Shown here: positions 1 to 8,077 of the stretch, one piece after another
How positions within the stretch are numbered: position 1 is the first letter of the stretch
Layout: every line of letters begins with the position of its first letter
From: Saccharomonospora amisosensis
GTDB taxonomy: Bacteria; Actinomycetota; Actinomycetes; Mycobacteriales; Pseudonocardiaceae
DNA length: 64,000 nucleotides
Direction: 5' to 3'
Assembly (NCBI RefSeq): GCF_011761185.1
Contig: NZ_JAAOYM010000001.1
Span: 3,162,001 to 3,226,000, forward strand
The notes under the pieces: generated by a model
The model's input: only the letters and a program-made list of their open reading frames with translations
The model's database searches: none
Told to the model about the DNA's origin: nothing
Program-made: the position numbers and the translations under genes

Positions 1-1
1 C

Positions 2-232
2 GCGGCCGAGGTCGAACTGGTCGGCAGGCGGCTGGAGAACATGTTCGCCAAGGCGATGGGTATCGAGTCGCCGACCGAGCACGACCGCGACGTCTTCCAC
101 GTGATCGCCGACGTATGGATGGCCAATCTGGTCGCATGGGTGACCAGGCGTGCCTCGGCCGCCGACGTTGCCAACCGCTTGGAACTGTCGGTGCATCTGT
201 TGCTGGACAAGGAGATCGCGCCGCGGCGCTGA
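2..232 (+). CDS. TetR-family regulator, C-terminal part (5' truncated)
   Basis: The window opens inside this gene, so only the last 76 residues are visible. They form an all-helical segment with a conserved-looking aromatic stretch (DVWMANLVAWVTRR) and end in a short basic tail. This resembles the ligand-binding/dimerisation half of TetR-type repressors. The DNA-binding domain lies outside the window, so the family call is an inference from the C-terminal helices alone. The gene converges with the leftward gene at 333-611; the 100 bases between them hold no other gene that I can see. Confidence 0.5.
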   Translation, partial: AAEVELVGRRLENMFAKAMGIESPTEHDRDVFHVIADVWMANLVAWVTRRASAADVANRLELSVHLLLDKEIAPRR

Positions 233-332
233 ACCCACGCTGTGGCTGTTGAGCCGACGCTCGTGGAGGCCGGCCCTCGTTTGCGAGGGCTCGCCCCGCG
301 AGCGGCGACACCCGTCAACGCCCGCACGATCG

Positions 333-611
333 CTATACCTCGCGTACCGCCAGCAGTTCGACCGCAGCCCCGGACGATTCCAGCAACGGCGCGGCTTCGA
401 GCCGACGGGGATCAGCTCGGTAGGCAGCAAGGTCCTCGCTGTCGGGGAAGGTTATGAGGTGGGCCTCCACCCGATCGTCCAGAGTGCGCAGCCTGCGCTC
501 AAGGCGCCCTCCGTACTCGGCGAGCAGCGGCAGGACGGCACGTTCATATGCGTCGAAGGCAGCCAAGCCCCCTTCCGGCAGCCGCGCGAGCAGCAGGTAG
601 GTGACAGCCAT
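333..611 (-). CDS. Small alpha/beta-barrel protein, DUF1330/EthD-like
   Basis: A 92-residue protein beginning MAVTYLLLARL, with a central helix and the motif LITFPDSEDLAAYRADP. The pattern of one beta strand, a helix, and then a 'F-x-d-x-e-a-x-x-x-y' segment is typical of dimeric alpha+beta barrel proteins of the DUF1330/antibiotic monooxygenase-like superfamily. The ATG start is preceded by a GAGGGG ribosome-binding sequence. It is the last gene of the leftward run that includes two LLM oxidoreductases and icmF, separated from the first by 83 bases. Substrate and activity cannot be read from the sequence. Confidence 0.6.
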   Translation of the reverse strand: MAVTYLLLARLPEGGLAAFDAYERAVLPLLAEYGGRLERRLRTLDDRVEAHLITFPDSEDLAAYRADPRRLEAAPLLESSGAAVELLAVREV

Positions 612-694
612 CGCCCCTCACAGCGGTCCGTAACCGGTCATCTTCTCGAGCCACTGGGCGCAGGCCGCGAGACTCACGGCCAACGCCCGCGGTG

Positions 695-1684
695 TCAGGC
701 GGTGAGCTTCGGCAGCACCTCCTTGCCGAACACCTCCAACCACCGCTGTTGGTTGCGTCCCACGTTGTGCAGGTAGATCCGGTTGAACCCGGCATCGACG
801 AAGCGCTGGAGCGCGGCTCGGTGCACGTCCGGGTCGGCCGAGATCACCATGCGGCCCTCGAAGTCCTCCCTGCGCACCAGCTTGGCCATCTGCTCGAAGT
901 CGAAGGGTGAACGCACGTCGGCCTTGGGGAACTTCATGCCACCGTTGGGCCACTGCCGCATCGCGTTGTCCCAGGCCTCCTCGTCGGTGTCGGCCCAGGA
1001 AAGGTGCACCTGCAACAGCTTCGGCATGCTGTCGGGGTCCTTGCCTGCCTTGCGTGCGCCCTTGCCGAAGTTATCGAGGATGCCGGCCAGCTTCTCCACC
1101 GAGGCACCTGGGGTGATCAGGCCGTCTGCGAGTTCGCCGGTCTTGCGCGAGGTGTATGGACCCGCCGAGGCGATGTAGATCGGCGGCGGCGCCTCCGGCA
1201 TCGTCCACAGCCGGGTGGTGTGCAGCTTGAAGAACTCACCGCTGTGCTTGACGTCCTTACCGGTGAACAACTTGTTGATGATTTCGAGCGCCTCGAACAT
1301 CCGCCGCACCCGCTCCGGGGCCTCCGGCCAGTAACCACCGATGACGTGCTCGTTCAGCGCCTCGCCGGAACCGATTCCCAGCCACGTCCTGCCAGGATAG
1401 GTGGCCTCCAGCGTCGCCGCGGCCTGCGCCACCATGGCCGGATGCTGGCGAAACGACGGGCACGTCACACCAGGGCCGAGGTCCCCTGTGGTGTTCTCGG
1501 CGAGTGAGGCCAGCACGCTCCAGACGAACGACGCCTGGCCCTGCGCGGGCACCCACGGCTGGAAATGATCGGCCGCCATCTGCCCGGAGAACCCGTGCTG
1601 CTCGGCCAGGGCCGCCAACTCGATGGACTCTCTAGGCGAGAACTGCTCCAACGCCGCCGCGATGCCGATCTGAACCTCACTCAC
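695..1684 (-). CDS. LLM-class F420-dependent oxidoreductase (Fgd-like)
   Basis: A 329-residue luciferase-like TIM barrel. The N-terminus (EQFSPRESIELAALAEQHGF followed by a DHFQPW motif) and the LGIGSGEALNE segment closely follow the F420-dependent glucose-6-phosphate dehydrogenase subfamily (TIGR03557-type), whose members pass a hydride between a substrate alcohol or aldehyde and coenzyme F420. The substrate here is unknown; Fgd-like paralogues are numerous in actinobacteria. I start at the GTG with a GGAG box six bases upstream rather than at the TTG four codons earlier. It follows another LLM gene by 55 bases and probably shares its transcript. Confidence 0.85.
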   Translation of the reverse strand: MSEVQIGIAAALEQFSPRESIELAALAEQHGFSGQMAADHFQPWVPAQGQASFVWSVLASLAENTTGDLGPGVTCPSFRQHPAMVAQAAATLEATYPGRTWLGIGSGEALNEHVIGGYWPEAPERVRRMFEALEIINKLFTGKDVKHSGEFFKLHTTRLWTMPEAPPPIYIASAGPYTSRKTGELADGLITPGASVEKLAGILDNFGKGARKAGKDPDSMPKLLQVHLSWADTDEEAWDNAMRQWPNGGMKFPKADVRSPFDFEQMAKLVRREDFEGRMVISADPDVHRAALQRFVDAGFNRIYLHNVGRNQQRWLEVFGKEVLPKLTA

Positions 1685-1739
1685 AGACAACTCCAACCCA
1701 TGTCGACGCGAGTGGTGCCGTACGGACCACCGGCCAAAC

Positions 1740-2573
1740 CTACCCTTGGTACCGCTGCGCCAGCACGGCGCGTTCGTCGAGCAGGCGCAGGGTCTCCTCC
1801 CTCGGCCTGGTCGGCAGGAAGAACGTCACCCGCTCCACTCCGGCCTCGGCCCAACCCTCGATGAGACCGCTGCCGCCACCCGCCGCGAAGATCGTCACGG
1901 AGATGTCCGGCCTGCCCTGTTCTGCGAGCAGGCGCAACGCCGAACGGATCTCTTCCGGCGCGGTCTGCGCCCGCGGCAGCCAGCCGTCCCCGTGGCGGGC
2001 GAGCCTGGCGAGGGCCGCGGGGCTTTCGCCCCCGACGTAGATCGGTGGGTGAGGCTTGCGGGCCGGTTTGGGCCACTGGTAGATGGGGTCGAAGTCGATG
2101 TGCTGGCCGTGGAACCGCGCCTCCTCGCGTGTCCAGATCTCCTTCAGCGCCGACAGTTGTTCGTTCAGCAGGGCACCGCGCGAGGCTGGGTCGGTACCGT
2201 GGTTGCGCATCTCCTCGCGGTTCCAGCCGACACCGACGCCGAACAGGAAGCGACCGCCGGACAGCAGGTCCAGGCTGGCCACTTCCTTGGCGGTGTGGAA
2301 GAGATCCCGCTGCGGCAGCAGCGCCACCCCCGTGGCCAGCAGCAGCCTGCTGGTCGCGACGGCCGCCGCGGTCAGCGCCACGAACGGGTCGAAGGTGCGG
2401 TAGTAGCTTCTGGGCAGCTCACCGCCACCCGGGTAGGGAGTCTGCCTGCTGGTCGGAATGTGGGAGTGCTCGGCGAGGAAAAGCGAGTCGAAGCCGCGTT
2501 CCTCGACGGCCTCCCCAAGGGCATCCGGACGGATTCCCTCGTCGGTCACGAACGTGGCGATACCGAACTTCAT
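1740..2573 (-). CDS. LLM-class F420-dependent oxidoreductase (TIGR03619-type)
   Basis: A 277-residue luciferase-like barrel starting MKFGIATFVTDEGI. It contains AEHSHIPTSRQTPYPGGGELP early on, and the glycine-rich GGRFLFGVGVGWN core typical of the TIGR03619 group of F420-dependent oxidoreductases. The cytoplasmic role is likely redox on an unknown substrate. The ATG chosen matches family N-termini; a GTG five codons upstream is in frame but lacks a convincing ribosome-binding site. It lies 64 bases downstream of icmF on the same strand, which suggests co-transcription with a branched-chain acyl-CoA pathway, but this is context only. Confidence 0.85.
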   Translation of the reverse strand: MKFGIATFVTDEGIRPDALGEAVEERGFDSLFLAEHSHIPTSRQTPYPGGGELPRSYYRTFDPFVALTAAAVATSRLLLATGVALLPQRDLFHTAKEVASLDLLSGGRFLFGVGVGWNREEMRNHGTDPASRGALLNEQLSALKEIWTREEARFHGQHIDFDPIYQWPKPARKPHPPIYVGGESPAALARLARHGDGWLPRAQTAPEEIRSALRLLAEQGRPDISVTIFAAGGGSGLIEGWAEAGVERVTFFLPTRPREETLRLLDERAVLAQRYQG

Positions 2574-2637
2574 GTGCTGATCAACCACCGGTGCCCGCCG
2601 GTCTGTTCCCGGCGGGCGGCATCCGGTGGCGACTTCG

Positions 2638-5600
2638 CTACACGTTACGCCGGTACTGGCCGCCTACCTCGAAGAACGCCTCGGTGATCTGGCCGAGCGA
2701 GCACACCCGCGCCGCGTCCATCAGCACCTCGAACACGTTCTCGCCCCGCGTGGCGGCCTCCCGCAACCGCTTCAGCGCCTGCTGCGCCTCGGCAGCGTGC
2801 CCGCGTTGGAAGTCGGCCAGCCGGTCCAGTTGCGAGCGCTTCTGCTCCTCGGTCGCCCTGGCCAACTCCACCCGCACCTCGTCCTCCTCCGGGTGCGGGT
2901 TGCGGAAGGTGTTCACCCCGACGATCGGAAGCGAGCCGTCGTGCTTGAGCCGCTCGTACCGCATCGACTCGTCCTGGATCTTGCCACGCTGATAGCCGGT
3001 CTCCATCGCACCGAGCACCCCGCCCCGCTCGGAGATCCGGTCGAACTCGGCCAGCACCGCCTCCTCCACCAGATCGGTGAGCTCGTCGATGATGAACGAC
3101 CCCTGCAGCGGGTTCTCGTTCTTCGAAAGCCCCCACTCCTGGTTAATGATCATCTGGATGGCCAGTGCCCTTCGCACCGAAGCCTCGCTCGGCGTGGTGA
3201 TGGCCTCGTCGTATGCGTTGGTGTGCAGCGAGTTGGCGTTGTCGTACAACGCGCACAGCGCCTGCAGCGTGGTGCGGATGTCGTTGAAGCTCATCTCCTG
3301 CGCGTGCAGCGAACGACCCGAGGTCTGGATGTGGTATTTGAGCTTCTGCGAGCGCTCCCCCGCACCGTAGCGCTCGCGCATCGCGATGGCCCAGATGCGA
3401 CGAGCGACCCTGCCCAGCACCGAGTACTCGGCGTCCATACCGTTGGAGAAGAAGAACGAAAGGTTGGGCGCGAAGTCGTCCACGTCCATCCCCCGCGCCA
3501 GGTACGACTCGACGTAGGTGAACCCGTTGGCCAGCGTGAACGCCAACTGCGAGATCGGGTTGGCTCCCGCCTCGGCGATGTGGTAGCCGGAGATCGACAC
3601 CGAGTAGAAGTTGCGCACGCCGTTGGCGATGAACCACTCCTGGATGTCGGACATCATCCGCAGCGAGAACTCGGTGGAGAAGATGCAGGTGTTCTGCCCC
3701 TGGTCCTCCTTGAGGATGTCGGCCTGCACCGTGCCCCGCACCTGGCGCAACGTCCATGCCCGGATCTCGGCCTGTTCCTGCGGCGTCGGTTCGCGACCCT
3801 GTTCGGCCCGGAAGGCATCGAGCCGTTGGTCGATGGCGGTGTTGAGGAAGAAGGCCAGTATCGCGGGCGCGGGCCCGTTGATCGTCATCGACACCGACGT
3901 GGTGGGCGCTGTGAGGTCGAAGCCGTCGTAGAGCGCCTTCATGTCGTCCAGCGTGGCGATGGACACGCCGGAGGTGCCGACCTTGCCGTAGATGTCCGGG
4001 CGGGTGTCGGGATCGAAGCCGTAAAGCGTCACCGAGTCGAACGCGGTGGACAACCGCTTGGCCTCTGACTCGGCGGAAAGGTACTTGAACCGCCGGTTGG
4101 TGCGGAAGGCATCGCCCTCGCCCGCGAACATCCGCGCCGGGTCCTCGCCGTCCCGCTTGAAGGGGAACACCCCCGCCGTGTAGGGGAAGTAGCCTGGCAG
4201 GTGCTCGCGGCGCAGGAACGAAACCAACTCAGCGGGGTCGCCGTAACGCGGCAGCGCGACCCTCGGCACCCGATTACCCGAAAGCGTCTCGCGCCACAGG
4301 GAGGTGCGGACCTCGCGATCGCGCACGGTGAAGCTCAGCTCCTCGCCCAGATAGGACTTCGCCAGCTCGGCCCAGTGCCGCAGCAGCGCCGCCGTGTCCT
4401 CGTCCACCTCGGACTCCGCGCGGGCGAGCAGTCGCTCCACAGCGGCGGTGTCGGCACCCTCGGCCGCGAGTTCGTCCCGTGCCGCTGCGAGGTGCTCGCG
4501 CCTGCGGACGGCGGCGACCTGCGCGCGGGTGCGTTCGTGGTAGCGACGCACCGTGTCGGCGATGTCGGCGAGATAGCGGGTGCGGTGTGCGGGAATCACC
4601 ATGCTGGTGTCGCTGGACACCTTGCCCTCCACCGTCGCCAGCACCCCGGCCGACACCGACAGCCCCTCACCGGCAAGCAGGTCACGCAGGTGCTGGTAGA
4701 GCGCGGTCACGCCGTCGTCGTTGAACTTGGCCGCGCACGTGCCGAAGACGGGCATGTCATCCGGTGAACTGTTGAACGCCTCGCGGTTTCGCACCAGCTG
4801 GCGTGCCACGTCCCTTCGCGCGTCCTCCGCGCCCCTGCGCTCGAACTTGTTGATCGCCACAGCATCGGCGAAGTCGAGCATGTCGATCTTCTCAAGCTGC
4901 GAGGCCGCACCGAATTCCGGCGTCATCACATACAGCGAGTGATCGACGTGGTCGACGATCCCCGCGTCGCCCTGCCCGATGCCGGGGGTCTCGACGATCA
5001 CCAGGTCATAGCCCGCCGCCTTGCACGCCAGGATGGCATCGTCCAGCCCCTCCGGGATCTCCGCCCCCGCCTTGCGAGTGGCCAGCGAGCGGAAGAACAC
5101 GTGTCCGGCGTCGAGTCCGCCCAGCCCGGCGAGGCTGTTCATCCGGATCCGGTCGCCCAGCAGCGCGCCGCCGCCCTTGCGCCGGGTCGGGTCGATGGCC
5201 AGCACGGCTATGCGGAGCTTGTCGTCCTGGTCGAGGCGGAACCGGCGGATCAACTCATCGGAGAGCGAGGACTTGCCGGAACCACCGGTGCCGGTGATGC
5301 CGAGCACGGGAGCGGTCCGCCTCGCCGCGGCGTCGGCGATGGCCCGCTGCCACTCGGCGGGCAGTGCCCCCTGCTGCAGCCGAGTGATCACCCGCGCGAG
5401 CGTCGGCACCTCACCGGACAACAGCGTGTCGATGGAGCCGGTCTCCGTGGTGGTGAGGTCGATGTCGCAGGCCCGGATCATCGAGTTGATCATTCCGGGC
5501 AGGCCCATCTCCAGACCGTCGTCGGGAGAGAAGATCCGCGCGACACCGCGCGAGTGCAGCAGTTCGATCTCCTCGCGCACGATGACGCCGCCACCACCGC

Positions 5601-5892
5601 CGAAGACCCGCACGTGTCCGGCGCCGCGCTCCCGCAGTGACTCCACGAGATAGCTGAAGTACTCGACGTGCCCGCCCTGGTAGGCGCTGATCGCCACACC
5701 CTGCACGTCCTCCGACACCGCCGCCGTGACCACTTCGTCGACCGAGCGGTTGTGCCCGAGGTGAATCACCTCGGCACCCTGCGACTGCAGGATGCGGCGC
5801 ATGATGTTGATCGAGGCGTCGTGACCGTCGAAAAGACTCGCGGCGGTCACGAACCGGACTGGATGCGCGGGCCGGTACAGATCGGAGGTCAT
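2638..5892 (-). CDS. icmF: Fused isobutyryl-CoA mutase IcmF
   Basis: A 1084-residue, B12-dependent acyl-CoA mutase that interconverts isobutyryl-CoA and n-butyryl-CoA. Domains in order: a cobalamin-binding Rossmann domain at about 10-140, with DxHxxS at 22-27 (His24 the probable lower axial cobalt ligand); a MeaI/ArgK-type G-protein chaperone with P-loop GTGGSGKS at 201-208 and an NKFERRGAED base-recognition region; and the TIM-barrel mutase half from about 540 to the end. This B12-GTPase-mutase order and the length are the IcmF signature and differ from two-subunit methylmalonyl-CoA mutase. Start ATG follows a GGGGG box. The upstream gap (5893-5997) contains a perfect 10-base palindrome GTTTTAAAAC at 5920-5929 that could be part of its promoter. 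Related fused enzymes also act on pivalyl-CoA/isovaleryl-CoA. Confidence 0.95.
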   Translation of the reverse strand: MTSDLYRPAHPVRFVTAASLFDGHDASINIMRRILQSQGAEVIHLGHNRSVDEVVTAAVSEDVQGVAISAYQGGHVEYFSYLVESLRERGAGHVRVFGGGGGVIVREEIELLHSRGVARIFSPDDGLEMGLPGMINSMIRACDIDLTTTETGSIDTLLSGEVPTLARVITRLQQGALPAEWQRAIADAAARRTAPVLGITGTGGSGKSSLSDELIRRFRLDQDDKLRIAVLAIDPTRRKGGGALLGDRIRMNSLAGLGGLDAGHVFFRSLATRKAGAEIPEGLDDAILACKAAGYDLVIVETPGIGQGDAGIVDHVDHSLYVMTPEFGAASQLEKIDMLDFADAVAINKFERRGAEDARRDVARQLVRNREAFNSSPDDMPVFGTCAAKFNDDGVTALYQHLRDLLAGEGLSVSAGVLATVEGKVSSDTSMVIPAHRTRYLADIADTVRRYHERTRAQVAAVRRREHLAAARDELAAEGADTAAVERLLARAESEVDEDTAALLRHWAELAKSYLGEELSFTVRDREVRTSLWRETLSGNRVPRVALPRYGDPAELVSFLRREHLPGYFPYTAGVFPFKRDGEDPARMFAGEGDAFRTNRRFKYLSAESEAKRLSTAFDSVTLYGFDPDTRPDIYGKVGTSGVSIATLDDMKALYDGFDLTAPTTSVSMTINGPAPAILAFFLNTAIDQRLDAFRAEQGREPTPQEQAEIRAWTLRQVRGTVQADILKEDQGQNTCIFSTEFSLRMMSDIQEWFIANGVRNFYSVSISGYHIAEAGANPISQLAFTLANGFTYVESYLARGMDVDDFAPNLSFFFSNGMDAEYSVLGRVARRIWAIAMRERYGAGERSQKLKYHIQTSGRSLHAQEMSFNDIRTTLQALCALYDNANSLHTNAYDEAITTPSEASVRRALAIQMIINQEWGLSKNENPLQGSFIIDELTDLVEEAVLAEFDRISERGGVLGAMETGYQRGKIQDESMRYERLKHDGSLPIVGVNTFRNPHPEEDEVRVELARATEEQKRSQLDRLADFQRGHAAEAQQALKRLREAATRGENVFEVLMDAARVCSLGQITEAFFEVGGQYRRNV

Positions 5893-5997
5893 ACCCCCAA
5901 AATACTTTGACTTCCTACTGTTTTAAAACCAAGCTCACCCGTGATGGGCCTCTCATCAACCGTATCGATTCAGTCGTGCCGAGTTGGCGGTGTCGAC

Positions 5998-6342
5998 TCA
6001 TAGATCGGAGACGATGTTCACCCGGTTGCCTTCGGTGTCGACGAACGTCGCGTAGACCATCCCGATGGAGGGGATCTCGGTGCGGTCGACCAGCAACTTC
6101 CCGCCGGCTTCGGTAACCCTTCGCAGACTCGACTCGAGGTCGTCGACCCGAATCACAGGTCGAGGCTGTCGCAACTCGTCGCTGCGTTCCGCGATCTCGC
6201 CATGGATGGCGCCCAACCGCGGTTCTGCCGTGTTCGAACTCTCCGGGCTCCAGCCGAAGACCTCCTCATAGAACCCCCAAGCGCGGCGTGTGTCGTCCGC
6301 GGGCAGTTGAAACCAGGTCACCATGTTCGACGCAACGGTCAC
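5998..6342 (-). CDS. VOC-family (glyoxalase-like) protein
   Basis: A 114-residue single-module vicinal-oxygen-chelate protein: it starts VTVASNMVTWFQLPADD, has the helix TRRAWGFYEEVFGW, and closes with a second half containing PSIGMVYATFVDTEGNRVNIV. These are the two beta-alpha-beta-beta-beta units of the fold. The D-x-E-G-N-R-V-N ending is typical of the 'VOC family protein' group with no defined substrate. I start at a GTG with GGAGG six bases upstream; an in-frame extension of 19 codons upstream has non-family sequence. No operon partner is evident: it is divergently spaced from nothing and sits between icmF and the conservon. Confidence 0.8.
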   Translation of the reverse strand: MTVASNMVTWFQLPADDTRRAWGFYEEVFGWSPESSNTAEPRLGAIHGEIAERSDELRQPRPVIRVDDLESSLRRVTEAGGKLLVDRTEIPSIGMVYATFVDTEGNRVNIVSDL

Positions 6343-6457
6343 TGCGATCCTCCAGCTTCGCCTCGCACCCCTGACCGACACCGACGGCACGGGATGCATC
6401 TGATGCCGGAAAAGCTAGCCGCAGGGTCCGACAGAACCGGTTGGTGATCGCGGCCGC

Positions 6458-7072
6458 TCAGGAGGATGTGGTCGCCGAACGCTGCGCGATCCACTGCCGC
6501 ATCGCGTACTCCACCAACGTGATGAGCGTCTGCTTGGTGGATTCGCGGTCTCGTGCGTCGCACCGGACGATCGGGATGCTCTGGTCGATCGACAACGCCT
6601 CGCGGACGTCGGCGAGGTCGTGGTGGAGCATGCCGTCGAAGGTGTTCACACCCACGATGTAGGGCAACCCCCTGTCCTCGAAGAAGTCGACCGGCGCGAA
6701 GGAGTCGGCGAGCCGCCTGGTGTCGGCGAGTACCACCGCACCGATGGCGCCGCGGACCAGGTCGTCCCACATGAACCAGAACCGCTGCTGGCCCGGTGTG
6801 CCGAACAGGTACAGGATCAGGTCCTCGTCCAGCGACACCCTGCCGAAGTCCATTGCCACGGTCGTGGAGACCTTGTTCGGTGTCGCTTCGAGGTCGTCGA
6901 TGCCGGCACTCGCGTCCGTCATCATCGCCTCGGTTCTCAACGGCACGATCTCCGACACCGAGCCGACGAACGTCGTCTTGCCCGCGCCGAAGCCACCGGC
7001 CACGACGATCTTGGCCGACGTCATCGTTTTCGATGCGGTCTCGCGCGGTGCTTTATAGCCGACGGAGTCCAC
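6458..7072 (-). CDS. cvnD: Conservon GTPase (CvnD-type)
   Basis: A 204-residue small GTP-binding protein, fourth gene of a conservon. The P-loop is GGFGAGKTTF (about residues 25-34), followed by a switch region with DFGRVSLDEDLILYLFGTPGQQRF, where the G3 motif reads GTPGQ, and a G4-like VNTFDG. CvnD proteins act at the membrane with CvnA/B/C in a G-protein-coupled-receptor-like signalling complex; in Streptomyces such operons influence development and secondary metabolism. The GTG start has GGAAAGGG seven bases upstream and overlaps the end of cvnC by 20 bases, so translation is coupled. Specific signal and output are unknown. Confidence 0.93.
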   Translation of the reverse strand: MDSVGYKAPRETASKTMTSAKIVVAGGFGAGKTTFVGSVSEIVPLRTEAMMTDASAGIDDLEATPNKVSTTVAMDFGRVSLDEDLILYLFGTPGQQRFWFMWDDLVRGAIGAVVLADTRRLADSFAPVDFFEDRGLPYIVGVNTFDGMLHHDLADVREALSIDQSIPIVRCDARDRESTKQTLITLVEYAMRQWIAQRSATTSS

Positions 7073-7631
7073 TCAACACCCTTTCCATCAACAGCAAATG
7101 CGCCTCGGCGCCTTCGTCCCCGGAGATGGTCCTGTGCACGTTGACCAACCCCGCGTCCGCCGCGTCGCTGACGAGCACCCTGGCCACCCCGAAGGGAACC
7201 CGGAGCATAGCGGCGATCTCGGCGACCGAATGTGGGGTGCGACATTCTTCCATGATCAGCTGATGCTCGATCTGGTCGGGCACCGCCAGCAGCGCCGCCT
7301 GCCGGGTGGAAACGAGTGTCTCGAGTTCGAGATCGTGATTCGACTTTGTCCTACCACCGGTGATGGCATACGGGCGGACGAACCCGGTCTGTTCGGCTGC
7401 GTGCAACGGAATGGCTTCGGCCGACACAAGCTGCTCCTCTACCTTGGTTTCGACCCCATGGCGGGGGTCACGGGATGCCGCGGCGCGGCGCGCGCCAGGG
7501 TGTTGCCTGCCACCTGCTCGTCCACTAACGTCGCGGCCCGCGCCCGGCCCGAAGCCACCGAGCAGCTCGCCGAGCTCGCTCAGGTGCTCCTCGCCGGGAA
7601 GCCGCGAACCCTCGCCCATCGCGCCGATCAT
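7053..7631 (-). CDS. cvnC: Conservon DUF742 protein (CvnC-type)
   Basis: A 192-residue protein with a disordered Gly/Arg-rich first 80 residues and a C-terminal DUF742 winged-helix-like domain: VRPYAITGGRTKSNHDLELETLVS, then HSVAEIAAMLRVPFGVARVLVSDAADAGLVNVH. The 'VRPY..TGGRT' opening and the 'I...L..P..V.RVL..DL...GL' core define the family. The start codon overlaps the stop of cvnB as ATGA. It is probably the DNA- or protein-binding partner inside the Cvn complex. The N-terminal extension is less conserved in the family, so the true start could lie downstream. Confidence 0.92.
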   Translation of the reverse strand: MIGAMGEGSRLPGEEHLSELGELLGGFGPGAGRDVSGRAGGRQHPGARRAAASRDPRHGVETKVEEQLVSAEAIPLHAAEQTGFVRPYAITGGRTKSNHDLELETLVSTRQAALLAVPDQIEHQLIMEECRTPHSVAEIAAMLRVPFGVARVLVSDAADAGLVNVHRTISGDEGAEAHLLLMERVLSGLRRL

Positions 7632-8077
7632 CCAACCGGTGCGCCGACCTTCGAGCCGTCCTCACCCTGCAACTGCGCGCGCAACTCCGGCGTGAGGAGC
7701 TGTCCCACGCGGTCGACGAGCAAAGTCATCTCGTAGGCCACCTGGCCGATATCGCAGTTGGGTGCGGCGAGCACCGCGAGGCACGAACCGTCGCTGATCG
7801 ACATCAGCACCATGACGCCGAGTTCCATCTCCACGACGGTCTCGTTGACCGCGCCTGCCTCGAAGCAGCGCGCGGCACCCTGGGTCAGGCTGACCAGACC
7901 TGACGCCACCGCCGCGAGCTGGTCGGCCCGGTCCAGCGGCAACCGTTTCGACGCGGTGAGCAACAAGCCGTCCGCCGATACGACGACCGCATGCGCGACA
8001 CCCGGTACCCGCTCGGCGAAGTCGTTGACCAGCCATCCGAACTTCTGCTGCGGCTGGGTTCCATCCGGCGCGGTCAT
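7628..8077 (-). CDS. cvnB: Roadblock/LC7 protein of conservon (CvnB-type)
   Basis: A 149-residue roadblock/LC7 domain protein. Recognisable features are FGWLVNDFAERVPGVAHAVVVSADGLLL at the N-terminus and LAAVASGLVSLTQGAARCFEAG in the middle, which form the helix-sheet core. Roadblock proteins regulate small GTPases; in conservons CvnB is the predicted GTPase-activating or scaffold partner of CvnD. The start overlaps the cvnA stop as ATGA and the stop overlaps cvnC, so A, B and C are translationally coupled. Confidence 0.94.
   Translation of the reverse strand: MTAPDGTQPQQKFGWLVNDFAERVPGVAHAVVVSADGLLLTASKRLPLDRADQLAAVASGLVSLTQGAARCFEAGAVNETVVEMELGVMVLMSISDGSCLAVLAAPNCDIGQVAYEMTLLVDRVGQLLTPELRAQLQGEDGSKVGAPVG

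Noticed and set aside
2626-4068. A 480-codon plus-strand frame antisense to icmF.
   Set aside because: It is His/Arg/Val-rich and lacks any motif; icmF on the other strand is unambiguous.
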